The position numbers and the translations under genes are program-made. DNA of 51,600 bases from Desulfobacteraceae bacterium. GTDB taxonomy: Bacteria; Desulfobacterota; Desulfobacteria; Desulfobacterales; Desulfosalsimonadaceae. Of this stretch, positions 8,366 to 16,480 are shown in pieces. Each line of letters starts with the position of its first letter. The stretch's first letter is position 1. The stretch is from contig QZJS01000137.1 in assembly GCA_003597945.1 (NCBI GenBank), forward strand, positions 1 to 51,600, in the 5' to 3' direction. Under the pieces are notes generated by a model that was not told where the DNA came from, did no database searches, and was given only the letters and a program-made list of their open reading frames with translations.

Positions 8366-9661
8366 TTAATCTTCAAAATCGCCCGCGGGCCCCTTGTCGG
8401 AGTCGATGGATTTGGCGCGTTCAATTATTTTTTCAGGGGTCCACTGGTCGGGTGGCTCGATCCGGGATGCCTTTGGCCCGGGGTCATGGGAACCGGCTTC
8501 AAGAATGGCATCAACGGCCAGGGGCGCCGTGTCTCTGGCGTTAAATACATCCACCAGCATTTTGTAAACAAAGGATGCCACCCGCTCGGTCATGCGTTCG
8601 CGGATGGGAGCCGGCTGGGACAGCATCCGGTTTTCAAAGGGGAGGTTGAGCTTTTTGTAATCTCCGGCCTTCATTTTGCCGGCCTGGGCATGGGCGATCA
8701 TCTGCTGCCATAAGGGATCCGAGAGGCCTTCATGGGAAATTTTTATAAAATTGCCGTCCGCATCAAGAATGGCGTTTCCGTAATCATTGACCTCAAGCCC
8801 CCATGAGATCATCTGCAGGGCTGTTGCCACATTGGCCTTGGTCGTCCGGGTTTTCTCAACGATCTGGCGCAGGCGTTCCGAGCTGTTTCCGGATGTGCCG
8901 TGCTGGGCTCCGGATACCCCGTATTTTTCAAGTGCCTGATGTATGGCGGCGGTCAGTTCCACCTGAATGCCCTCCGAGGCGGCCTCGATCCCGTGGGTGG
9001 TGCCGTTGTTTAAGGCGATCCAGTCCGGGAAAATCGAATGGGCATTGAGGCCCTGGATCAGAAAGAGCGCTTCCGCAACGGTGGACAGCCCTGATTTACC
9101 TTTTATTTCTCCCACTTCTGTTTCATATCCCGCCCATTCGGGCACCAGGGAATGCAGAGCGATGCTGGCCAGCAGGTTTTTGTCGTCGGGAAGGTGGGAT
9201 GCGTCGATGGCAATGGAGGTCATGCCGGCATCAAAAAGGGTGGGAATCTCGGTCCTGGCGGTTTCAATGTCTTCGTCGCCTTTAATTCCGTAATGGTCGG
9301 CGTGCACGGCAACGGGTACGGTGATGTTGAGCTCGTTGCAGAGGCTGTCGACGATCCGGGCGATATTCCAGTAATTGACCGCGCAATAGGCCTTGGCGCC
9401 GCCTTCGGATTTGGCGATTTCAATGATGATGGCCGCATTGGCCCGCTGGGCCGCCAGGAGCGCGCCCCGGATCACGAAATAGCTCCGGCCGTTGGCGGCC
9501 ATGGTCATGGCCTTGCCTTTTTTGAGCATGGCCCGGTCGATGTATCTTCCGGAAACGATCAGGGCCTGGGAATTGGGGAATAACGCGACGATATTGGGGG
9601 GCCGGCCGATCTCAAGGGCCTGTTCGAATTTTTTCTGATAATCCTCAGGCGTATACGTCAT
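8366..9661 (-). CDS. Class II fructose-bisphosphate aldolase family protein
   Basis: This 431-residue protein has class II aldolase features: AVHADHYGIKGDED at about 118-131, where the HxxH-type pair binds zinc, the following AIDASHLPDD segment, and GAQHGTSG with a late metal-ligand His. Class II aldolases cleave or form fructose 1,6-bisphosphate; at about 430 residues it is longer than E. coli FbaA (359), with an extra C-terminal extension, so a different ketose-phosphate substrate is possible. Its start overlaps the stop of the upstream small gene as ATGA (9658-9661), implying translational coupling. The NUDIX gene follows 8 bp downstream. Confidence 0.87.
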   Translation of the reverse strand: MTYTPEDYQKKFEQALEIGRPPNIVALFPNSQALIVSGRYIDRAMLKKGKAMTMAANGRSYFVIRGALLAAQRANAAIIIEIAKSEGGAKAYCAVNYWNIARIVDSLCNELNITVPVAVHADHYGIKGDEDIETARTEIPTLFDAGMTSIAIDASHLPDDKNLLASIALHSLVPEWAGYETEVGEIKGKSGLSTVAEALFLIQGLNAHSIFPDWIALNNGTTHGIEAASEGIQVELTAAIHQALEKYGVSGAQHGTSGNSSERLRQIVEKTRTTKANVATALQMISWGLEVNDYGNAILDADGNFIKISHEGLSDPLWQQMIAHAQAGKMKAGDYKKLNLPFENRMLSQPAPIRERMTERVASFVYKMLVDVFNARDTAPLAVDAILEAGSHDPGPKASRIEPPDQWTPEKIIERAKSIDSDKGPAGDFED

Positions 9662-9996
9662 AATGGGTCTCCTTGGTCAGGTTCGGAATCGTTTGTGTTT
9701 TCCTTAGAGATCGGACCGTCGGTTGTCCGGGCGGCTTCCGACCGGATTTGATCGATGATTTCCATGATTTCCTGGCGGCACGTCTCCGGGGCTTCCAGAT
9801 CCCCCCATCCTTTCTGGGTCTGAAAAAGACCGTCATACGCGGTATCATGGTGGGAACGGATCCGATGGCGGATGTGCCGCTCCTCCAGTATAGAGGCCAG
9901 AAGCTGGGCCTCTACCGCATTTTCAAGAACCGTGACGGTGATAAATGTCTCGTCCGCGGAAACATTATCGCCATTTTGGGGCATCTGGTGGTTCAT
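9658..9996 (-). CDS. Small DUF2007-like protein
   Basis: The 112-residue product has a short alpha-beta domain: FITVTVLENAVEAQLLASIL, then ERHIRHRIRSHHDTAYDGLF, GWGDLEAPE and a C-terminal helix. The pattern (strand, helix, short strand, then an acidic helix) resembles DUF2007 'putative signal transducing' proteins; the function is unknown. The frame is open further upstream to 10209, but I choose the ATG at 9996 because the family-like part begins there and the upstream stretch reads like untranslated AT-rich DNA. No strong ribosome binding site is visible. The stop overlaps the aldolase start by 4 bp. Confidence 0.7.
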   Translation of the reverse strand: MNHQMPQNGDNVSADETFITVTVLENAVEAQLLASILEERHIRHRIRSHHDTAYDGLFQTQKGWGDLEAPETCRQEIMEIIDQIRSEAARTTDGPISKENTNDSEPDQGDPL

Positions 9997-10130
9997 GGCG
10001 TCCGTATCCGGATTGGCTTTGGAGATCAAAAGAAGCTGAAATATTATATTAACATAGTCATAATTAAATAATTGCAAGCGGTTGTCAAGGGGAAAAAACA
10101 GGGTAAAGTCAAGGGACACGTGCGGAACTG

Positions 10131-10160
10131 AAAATGGAAAAGTGTTGTCAATTCCATTTT
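10131..10160. promoter_or_regulatory. Dyad in the gspE upstream region
   Basis: AAAATGGAA (10131-10139) and TTCCATTTT (10152-10160) form a perfect 9-bp inverted repeat with a 12-nt spacer. It lies about 100-125 bp upstream of the sigma-54-like element before gspE, in the shared upstream region of gspE and the minus-strand DUF2007-like gene. It may be a regulator site or part of a terminator. The rest of 9997-10353 is AT-rich and has no gene; on the minus strand TTGACA (10088-10083) and TATAAT (10048-10043) occur but are 34 bp apart, too far for one promoter. Confidence 0.35.
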
Positions 10161-10256
10161 GCTCAATTAAACTCCGGTGAAATCGGGGTGGCGGTTTTTT
10201 GTTTTTCATGTTGCCTGAACCGATCGGCGCGTCCGCCTTCCGGATTGTTTTGTAAA

Positions 10257-10273
10257 AGGCATGAAAATTGCAA
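10257..10273 (+). promoter_or_regulatory. Sigma-54-like promoter upstream of gspE
   Basis: AGGCAT-N5-TTGCAA fits the -24/-12 consensus TGGCAY-N5-TTGCW except for the first base. GG (10258-10259) and GC (10270-10271) are separated by exactly 10 nt. A transcript would start near 10283, about 70 nt before the gspE ATG at 10354. A regulator dyad lies about 100 bp upstream. Support is by pattern only. Confidence 0.45.
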
Positions 10274-10353
10274 ATAACTTAAAAATTGATGCGGCCGACG
10301 TTATTTTTGATATTTTATATTTTACCTAACCATCAGCTTAAAAAAAGGATGGA

Positions 10354-11871
10354 ATGGAAAAAATCTCACATGATCAGTATCCGTCTGAACCGGTGGTTTT
10401 AGACAAACTCTCCATTAAATTCATGAAGCAGTCCCGGTTTGTCCCCTTGCACCTGCGTGACAACACCCTCTGCATCGCCATGGCTGATCCGGATGATTTC
10501 CGGACCATCGACGCGCTCAAACTCGGATATGGCTTGGAAATCACGGTCTGTGCCGGAGATGAGGAAGATATTACCGAAGCCGTCGAACGGTTGTATGGGG
10601 TGGGGACCCAGTCCCTTGAAATGATCATCGAGGAAGCCGGCAGGGATATTTATGAAATTTCCCGGGAAGGCGGCGATGATGTGGCCCACCTGCGGGATCT
10701 GGCATCCGAGGCCCCCATTATCCGGCTGGTTAACCGCCTGATTTTACGGGCCGTGGAATCAAGAGCCAGCGATATTCATTTTGAACCATTTGAAAATGAA
10801 TTCAAAGTCCGGTACCGCATCGACGGCGTGCTCCACGATATTGAATCCCCGCCTAAGCGGCTCCAGGCCGCCATCATCTCCCGGGTCAAAATCATGGCCA
10901 ACCTCGACATTGCCGAACGCCGGCTCCCCCAGGACGGCCGGATCAAGCTCAAAATATCCAGCCGGGAAATCGATTTTCGTATTTCCACCATTCCCACCCT
11001 GTTCGGGGAAAGCCTGGTCATGCGGGTCCTGGACCGGGAAATGCTGGTTCTGGATCTTGAGGCCCTGGGGTTTCCGGCGTCTCTGATGTCCGAATACATG
11101 CGCCTGATCACCCAGCCTTACGGCATGATCCTGGTCACGGGTCCCACCGGTTCAGGCAAGACATCGACCCTTTATACCTCTCTTGCCAAAATCAATGCCC
11201 CGGAAAACAAGATCATTACCTTAGAGGACCCGGTGGAATATTACCTGCGCGGGGTCAACCAGATTCAGGTGAATCCCAAAATCGGGCTTTCCTTTGCCAA
11301 CGGTCTGCGGGCCATTGTGCGCCAGGACCCGGACATCATCCTGGTGGGGGAAATCCGGGACAGGGAAACCGCTGAAATCGCCATACAGTCGGCTTTGACC
11401 GGACATTTGATCTTTTCCACCCTGCATACCAACGATGCGGTGGGGGCCATCAGCCGTCTGCTGGACATGGGAGTGGAGGGTTTTCTGCTGAGTTCGACCC
11501 TTCTGGGGGTCCTGGCCCAGCGGCTGGTGCGGGTGATCTGCACTCATTGCAAGACCGCGGCCCCACCTGAGGAAAAATACCTGGCCGCCATGGGCATATC
11601 GCCTGAAGAAGCGGAGGCCATTCAGTTTTATATGGGCACGGGATGTGAGCACTGTCGGCACACGGGCTTTATGGGAAGGACCGCCATATTCGAATATCTG
11701 CCCGTGGGCGCCGGTATCCGCCGGAAAATTTCAGAACGCGCGGACGCCGAGCAAATCCTGGAAACAGCCCTTTCCCGGGGCCTGGTCACCCTGCGGCAAA
11801 ATGGCTGGGAAAAGGTGCGGATGGGGGTGACCACCCCGTCTGAAGTCTTAAGAGTGACACTGGAGCGATAG
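10354..11871 (+). CDS. gspE: T2SS assembly ATPase GspE
   Basis: This 505-residue cytoplasmic ATPase powers assembly of the type II secretion pseudopilus. Visible features are an N-terminal GspE/PilB region (about 1-100), Walker A GPTGSGKT at 263-270, the Asp-box region with ASDIHFEPFE at 138-147, Walker B DPDIILVGEIRD at 325-336, the His box GHLIFSTLHTND, and a C-terminal zinc motif CTHC...CEHC (about 391-432). It starts the eleven-gene gsp operon; the ATG at 10354 follows AAGGATGG. gspF begins 2 bp after its stop. A sigma-54-like element lies at 10257-10273. It could be confused with PilB, but the pseudopilin, gspL, gspM, gspC and gspD neighbours make T2SS the better call. Confidence 0.95.
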   Translation: MEKISHDQYPSEPVVLDKLSIKFMKQSRFVPLHLRDNTLCIAMADPDDFRTIDALKLGYGLEITVCAGDEEDITEAVERLYGVGTQSLEMIIEEAGRDIYEISREGGDDVAHLRDLASEAPIIRLVNRLILRAVESRASDIHFEPFENEFKVRYRIDGVLHDIESPPKRLQAAIISRVKIMANLDIAERRLPQDGRIKLKISSREIDFRISTIPTLFGESLVMRVLDREMLVLDLEALGFPASLMSEYMRLITQPYGMILVTGPTGSGKTSTLYTSLAKINAPENKIITLEDPVEYYLRGVNQIQVNPKIGLSFANGLRAIVRQDPDIILVGEIRDRETAEIAIQSALTGHLIFSTLHTNDAVGAISRLLDMGVEGFLLSSTLLGVLAQRLVRVICTHCKTAAPPEEKYLAAMGISPEEAEAIQFYMGTGCEHCRHTGFMGRTAIFEYLPVGAGIRRKISERADAEQILETALSRGLVTLRQNGWEKVRMGVTTPSEVLRVTLER

Positions 11872-11873
11872 AT

Positions 11874-13103
11874 ATGCCGTCCTTTATATATAAGGCCACT
11901 GATGCCGGCGGTAAAGTCGTTTCCGGAACCATGGAAGCGCCCCTGGAAAAAGACGTGGTGGCCCGGCTCCACGGCATGAATCTCATCCCCATCCGGGTGG
12001 CGGCTTCCAAGGGAAGCGCGGCGGGCTTCGGTCTTAACCGGTCCATTGATGTGTTGTCTCTGTTTAAGCGGGTCACGTCCCGTGATGTCATGTATTTCAC
12101 CCAGGATCTGTGCGCCCTGCTCGATGCCGGTTTGCCCATGGACAAGGCATTGAATATTCTGATCCACGTATCGGAAAACGACCGGTTCCGCCAGATCGTC
12201 ACCCAGATTCTGCGTTATGTTGAAAGCGGCAACTCCCTGTCGGACGCTTTAACGGAATATCCGAAGCATTTTTCCACATTGTATGTCAACATGGTCAGAG
12301 CCGGCGAAACCGGCGGCGTGTTGCCGTCAGTACTCGAACGTCTGGGAGTTTTTCTTGAAAATTCCCAGGATCTGAAGGATTATATCACCTCGGCCATGGT
12401 TTATCCGATGTTTCTGGTCCTGGTGGGCGGGCTGTCCATCATCGTCATGCTGACCTTTGTGATTCCGAAATTTTCCATTATTTTCGCGGATATGGGACAG
12501 GCCATGCCGGCATCCACCCAGATCCTGCTGGCCATCAGCAACGGGATGCGGGATTACTGGTGGCTTATTATCGGCGTCATCGCGGCGATTTCGTTCATCA
12601 TACGGCAATATATCAGAACCCCGGCCGGTCGTTTGCGGGCCGACCGCCTCAAGTTCAGGGCCCCGGTGGTGGGCAGGCTGATTAAATCCGTGGAAGCGGC
12701 TCGTTTTTCACGCACGCTGGGAACCCTGATCCGAAGCGGGGTTCCGATCCTGCAGGCCCTTACCCTGGTCCGTGAAATTATTACCAACCAGGAAATTTCC
12801 GCTTCCCTGAAAACCGTCAACGACCGGGTCAAGGAAGGCGATACGTTATCGTTTCCTCTGGATCAGGCCGGAGTTTTTCCACCGTTGGCGGTGCAGATGA
12901 TCGCCGTGGGCGAGGAGACCGGCAGGCTCGACGACATGCTGCTCAAGGTGGCGGATAATTATGACAAGTCGGTGAGAAACATGATCAAGCGGTTTGTAAA
13001 CCTGCTGGAGCCCGCCATGATTCTGGCCATGGGGCTTATGGTGGGTTTTATCGTAATATCCATGCTCATGGCGGTATTTTCCATGAATGAGGTGCCGTTT
13101 TAA
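11874..13103 (+). CDS. gspF: T2SS inner-membrane protein GspF
   Basis: The 409-residue polytopic protein has two repeats of the T2SSF domain (about 70-195 and 272-395), each ending in a hydrophobic segment. The start MPSFIYKATDAGGKVVSG is typical of GspF/PilC. Motifs include DLCALLDAGLPMDKAL and the second-copy LGTLIRSGVPILQAL, then AVGEETGRL. GspF is the platform protein that couples GspE to the pseudopilus. It follows gspE by 2 bp. Downstream, a 210-bp gap filled mostly by a palindromic repeat separates it from gspG, so transcription of the rest of the operon must read through this structure or restart. Confidence 0.95.
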   Translation: MPSFIYKATDAGGKVVSGTMEAPLEKDVVARLHGMNLIPIRVAASKGSAAGFGLNRSIDVLSLFKRVTSRDVMYFTQDLCALLDAGLPMDKALNILIHVSENDRFRQIVTQILRYVESGNSLSDALTEYPKHFSTLYVNMVRAGETGGVLPSVLERLGVFLENSQDLKDYITSAMVYPMFLVLVGGLSIIVMLTFVIPKFSIIFADMGQAMPASTQILLAISNGMRDYWWLIIGVIAAISFIIRQYIRTPAGRLRADRLKFRAPVVGRLIKSVEAARFSRTLGTLIRSGVPILQALTLVREIITNQEISASLKTVNDRVKEGDTLSFPLDQAGVFPPLAVQMIAVGEETGRLDDMLLKVADNYDKSVRNMIKRFVNLLEPAMILAMGLMVGFIVISMLMAVFSMNEVPF

Positions 13104-13110
13104 TAAGGAG

Positions 13111-13293
13111 TGGTTGCGTACAAATCACATTGTTCGCTCAGGGAGTCTTTCGGTGCGCGATTTTCATGAATGCTAAATGGCAAGAACTCGTCGCAAGCTC
13201 CTCAGACAGCTTGCCATTCTTAACGCATTCACGAAAATCGCTTTTTCCACCGAAATCCTCAATCTCGCTCACAATGTGATTTGTACGCAGCCA
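13111..13293 (-). repeat. Long palindromic repeat, copy 3, within the T2SS operon
   Basis: The 183-bp segment between gspF and gspG is an imperfect palindrome with ends TGGTTGCGTACAAATCACAT and its near complement ending at 13293. On the minus strand the core reads GCGTTAAGAAT (13225-13215), GGCAAGCTGTCTGAGG, AGCTTGCGA, CGAGTTCTTGCC, ATTTAGC. Its inner 140 bp closely resemble copy 2 (6748-6946), but its outer arms are different. The flanks are TAATAAGGAG on the left and TTAAGAAAGGAG on the right, the latter being the gspG ribosome binding site. It looks like an insertion of a non-coding mobile repeat into the operon. Confidence 0.88.
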
Positions 13294-13313
13294 TTAAGAA
13301 AGGAGTAAAAAGT

Positions 13314-13748
13314 ATGTTCAAACAGGCAAAAAACAAACGCGGATTTACCCTGATCGAGCTGTTGATCGTCATGATTATCCTGGGTCTGCTGGCGGCGCTG
13401 GTGGCGCCCCGGATGTTCGGCAAGGTGGGGACGTCCAAACAGAAAGCGGCTCAGGCCCAGATCGCCCTGCTTGAAACCGCCCTGTCCACCTATCGTCTGG
13501 ATGTGGGACGCTTCCCCACCACGGAGCAGGGGCTTGAGGCACTGCGCATCCAGCCGGAAGGCCAGGAAAACTGGGACGGACCCTATCTGCCCAAGGAAAT
13601 CCCCCTGGATCCGTGGGGAAAACCATATGAATACCGGTATCCGGGCGAGCACGGCGATTTTGATATTATTTCTTTTGGCGCCGATGGACAGCCCGGCGGG
13701 GAAGGGGAAGACACCGATATCGTCAACTGGAAAAATATCGGTCAATGA
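13314..13748 (+). CDS. gspG: T2SS major pseudopilin GspG
   Basis: The 144-residue product begins MFKQAKNKRG followed by FTLIELL, the prepilin-peptidase site with Gly at -1, Phe at +1 and Glu at +5. The C-terminal part has the GspG calcium-loop region with DPWGKPYEYRYPG and DIISFGADG. It is the main subunit of the T2SS pseudopilus. The ATG at 13314 follows AAAGGAG; an in-frame upstream start at 13281 lies inside palindromic copy 3 and is unlikely. The stop overlaps the gspH start as ATGA. Confidence 0.96.
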   Translation: MFKQAKNKRGFTLIELLIVMIILGLLAALVAPRMFGKVGTSKQKAAQAQIALLETALSTYRLDVGRFPTTEQGLEALRIQPEGQENWDGPYLPKEIPLDPWGKPYEYRYPGEHGDFDIISFGADGQPGGEGEDTDIVNWKNIGQ

Positions 13749-14251
13749 AAAGCGGATTTACGCTCATTGAACTGCTGGTGGTGCTGGTTCTGGTGGCCCT
13801 GGTGTCGGGGTTCGTGGTGCCCAGGATCGTCGCGCCGTTTGGTCATCTGCACGTGAAAACCGCCGCCACCGAGATCGCCGGTCTGCTTCGCCATTGTCGG
13901 AGCCAGGCCGTATCCAAAAAAATCGGCAATGCCATCGTGTTTGATTTAGATACTCAGGAAGTCCGGGTGTTTTCTCCGGTCCATCCCGGCGCGTCGTCAG
14001 GTGAGGAGTTGATGGAACGCATGTCGGCCGAAACACGGTATCAGGCACCGGACGGGGTCCGGGTCAGCCGGGCGTCGGTGGGAAAGGATGTTCTCGAAAG
14101 CGGCGTGTTTACCCTGACGTTTTTTCCCAACGGAAATTCCAGCGGGGGAGAACTGGTGATTGCCGGAGAAACAAAACGTCAATACGGCATCCGGATTGAT
14201 CCCATCACCGGCATGGTGGCCGTGTCCGTTGATGAAAGCGGGACCCTCTGA
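13745..14251 (+). CDS. gspH: T2SS minor pseudopilin GspH
   Basis: The 168-residue protein starts MKSGFTLIELLVVLVLV, an unusually short leader followed by a type IV pilin N-terminus with Glu at +5. The remainder has a beta-rich GspH pattern (AATEIAGLLRHCRSQAV, then YGIRIDPITGMVAVS). It is a minor subunit at the tip region of the pseudopilus. Its start overlaps the gspG stop by 4 bp. Confidence 0.88.
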   Translation: MKSGFTLIELLVVLVLVALVSGFVVPRIVAPFGHLHVKTAATEIAGLLRHCRSQAVSKKIGNAIVFDLDTQEVRVFSPVHPGASSGEELMERMSAETRYQAPDGVRVSRASVGKDVLESGVFTLTFFPNGNSSGGELVIAGETKRQYGIRIDPITGMVAVSVDESGTL

Positions 14252-14280
14252 TAAGCAAGGCCGTAAATACAAAATGCCTG

Positions 14281-14724
14281 ATGCTTATGCCGGGATTGTT
14301 GCCATCGGGCCGGAAATTGGACCGGCGGGGGTTTACGCTCATTGAAACCCTGGTGGCCATGATGGTGCTGGCCATCTCCTTTGTGGTGATCATGCAGCTT
14401 TTTTCCGGCGGGCTGACATCGAGCCGGATCTCGGAAGATTATCTTTATGGCATGTTTCATGCACAGGAAAAGATGGATGAATTCCTGCTCTCTGAAAATC
14501 CGGAACCCGGGACCTATGAAGGGGAATTTGATGACGGCTACGCCTGGACGGCCGTGGTAACGGTGCTCGAATCCGAGGACCCGGAAACCGAAAAGGTCCC
14601 CCTGGTGCCCGTTGAAGTGGCCGTGGCCGTGCGCTGGCCCCATGGCGCCGGGGAAAAGACCTTTTCCCTGAAATCGATGATGCTGGCGGAAAGAGCCGCC
14701 ATGGCGGAGCCAAATACGGAATAG
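14281..14724 (+). CDS. gspI: T2SS minor pseudopilin GspI
   Basis: The 147-residue protein has a 17-residue leader ending RRG followed by FTLIETLVAMMVLAIS, typical of GspI, and a short C-terminal domain. It forms the pseudopilus tip with GspJ and GspK. The ATG at 14281 lacks a good ribosome binding site; it lies 29 bp after gspH and 3 bp before gspJ. Confidence 0.87.
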   Translation: MLMPGLLPSGRKLDRRGFTLIETLVAMMVLAISFVVIMQLFSGGLTSSRISEDYLYGMFHAQEKMDEFLLSENPEPGTYEGEFDDGYAWTAVVTVLESEDPETEKVPLVPVEVAVAVRWPHGAGEKTFSLKSMMLAERAAMAEPNTE

Positions 14725-14727
14725 ACC

Positions 14728-15366
14728 ATGCAATCACGGGCGGAAAGCGGATTCACCCTCATGGAGTTGCTCATTTCGATTACCATTATGGGGGTGATCC
14801 TGACCATCATCATGGGGGGCTTGCGGATCGGGATCCGTGCCTGGGAAACCGGCAGCCGGGATGTGGAAAGCCGCCAGCGGCTTCAGATCGTGCTGTCGCT
14901 GGTCAAGAACCAGTTGGGAGCCGCCTGCCCGGAAAACATTCGGAAACCGGAAGTGGATCCGTATTTATTCCGCGGAGATGATTATTCCATGGAATGGATC
15001 TCCCGGGTGTCCATTGTACCGGGAAACGCCCATGGCAAGGTCTATGTCATCTACCGGATCGACGCCGATGATAACGGCGGCCGGTCCCTGACGGTTGCAG
15101 AGCAGTCCCTGGTGCGCATGGGGCCTGATGGACAACGATTTGTGGTGGATGAGGCCGATTTTTACGAGCTGATCCGCGATGCGCACCGGATCGGCTTTGA
15201 ATACCTGGGCGCTTCGGAAGACGGGGTCCGGGAGTGGCTGAACATCTGGGACCCGGAAGCCCAAAGCGGTTGGCCGACCGCGGTGCGGATTACGCTGCAG
15301 ATGGAAGAAACCAAACCCGCCGCCGCGGTGATCGCAAGATTTCATGCTGAGCCGGAGGACGGTTGA
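14728..15366 (+). CDS. gspJ: T2SS minor pseudopilin GspJ
   Basis: The 212-residue protein starts MQSRAESG followed by FTLMELLISITIMG (Glu at +5). It has the GspJ-like segment with AWETGSRDVESRQRLQIV and a beta-rich C-terminus. The stop overlaps the gspK start as TGATG (15364-15368). Order and length fit GspJ between GspI and GspK. Confidence 0.88.
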   Translation: MQSRAESGFTLMELLISITIMGVILTIIMGGLRIGIRAWETGSRDVESRQRLQIVLSLVKNQLGAACPENIRKPEVDPYLFRGDDYSMEWISRVSIVPGNAHGKVYVIYRIDADDNGGRSLTVAEQSLVRMGPDGQRFVVDEADFYELIRDAHRIGFEYLGASEDGVREWLNIWDPEAQSGWPTAVRITLQMEETKPAAAVIARFHAEPEDG

Positions 15367-16445
15367 TGGCGCGGATGATCCCCACGATTCCCATCATGAA
15401 CATGCGATCATCAGATCGTGGCATCGCCCTGTTGATGGTGCTCTGGGTACTGATGCTTTTGTCGGTCATCGTAGGGGAATTCTGTTACAGCATGAAAACC
15501 CAGGTCAATATTACGGCCAATTATAAGGAGTCCACCGAGTCGTATTATATTGCCCTATCCGGCATCAACAACGCGATTTACAACATGGTTTATCAAACCG
15601 TGATCCCGCCGCCGGCAGATGATGAGGAAGCGGGGGAAGGCGCCGTCGAATGGCGGATCAATACGGAAATACCGCCCATTGATTATGCCGGCGGCCGAGT
15701 GACGGTATGGATTGATAATGAAAGCGGAAGAATCAATATCAACCAGGCTGACAGGGATCTTTTGATGTTCATGTTGTCCGGTTTTGAAATCGAAGATGAG
15801 GAAAAAGAGATTATTGTCGATTCCATTCTGGACTGGCGGGATGCGGATGATCTCCGGCGGCTTCAAGGGGCGGAAAGTGAATATTATCAGTCTCTTCCCA
15901 ATCCGTATTCGGCCAAGAACGGTCCGTTTGACGCCGGTGATGAGCTGCTGCTGGTCCGGGGGGTGACTCCGGAGATTTATTACGGAGGGCTTGACCGGAT
16001 GGTCACGGTTTTTCCCAAAATCGCGCCCGAGCAAACGTCGGACCCCCGGAAACCAAAAACGGAAACGGATTTCAACCGGATCAATATCAATGCCGTGCCG
16101 CCGGCCATGTGGGCCGCACTGCCGGGGATGACGGAGGAAATGGTCGCGCAAATCACGGAATTTCGAAAGGAAAAGGATTTTGCATCCATGTCCGAACTGG
16201 GAGAGATTGTGGGAAATGACGTGCTTGCGGGCATATCCCGCTATCTCAACACCCGGCCGTCCCCGTATTACACCATCTACGCCGCCGGCGAAAAACCGGA
16301 CAGCGGCATTTATGAGACCATCGCGGCGACCATCCTCATAGATAATACGATTTCAAAACATTACCGGATTGTTGAATGGAAAACCGGTATTCCATTGCAG
16401 GAGCAGGCGGTTACCGGAGGAGGAATTGCAAATGAACGGATTTGA
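15366..16445 (+). CDS. gspK: T2SS tip pseudopilin GspK
   Basis: The 359-residue product is the largest pseudopilin, as GspK always is. The N-terminus SSDRGIALLMVLWVLMLLSV has Gly at -1 but no Glu at +5, as expected for GspK. Later GGRVTVWIDNESGRININ and SILDWRDADD are typical GspK segments around the alpha domain, and a second helix-hairpin-helix-like repeat INAVPPAMWAALPGMT follows at about residues 240-255. I use the ATG at 15366 rather than the adjacent TTG at 15363. GspK caps the pseudopilus with GspI and GspJ. Confidence 0.9.
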   Translation: MARMIPTIPIMNMRSSDRGIALLMVLWVLMLLSVIVGEFCYSMKTQVNITANYKESTESYYIALSGINNAIYNMVYQTVIPPPADDEEAGEGAVEWRINTEIPPIDYAGGRVTVWIDNESGRININQADRDLLMFMLSGFEIEDEEKEIIVDSILDWRDADDLRRLQGAESEYYQSLPNPYSAKNGPFDAGDELLLVRGVTPEIYYGGLDRMVTVFPKIAPEQTSDPRKPKTETDFNRININAVPPAMWAALPGMTEEMVAQITEFRKEKDFASMSELGEIVGNDVLAGISRYLNTRPSPYYTIYAAGEKPDSGIYETIAATILIDNTISKHYRIVEWKTGIPLQEQAVTGGGIANERI

Positions 16446-16480
16446 CATCCGCCACGGCCAAAACCAAGATGATGTGACCG

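Noticed and set aside
10043-10088. TTGACA and TATAAT on the minus strand as a promoter for the DUF2007-like gene
   Set aside because: Both hexamers are perfect but 34 bp apart, not compatible with one sigma-70 promoter.
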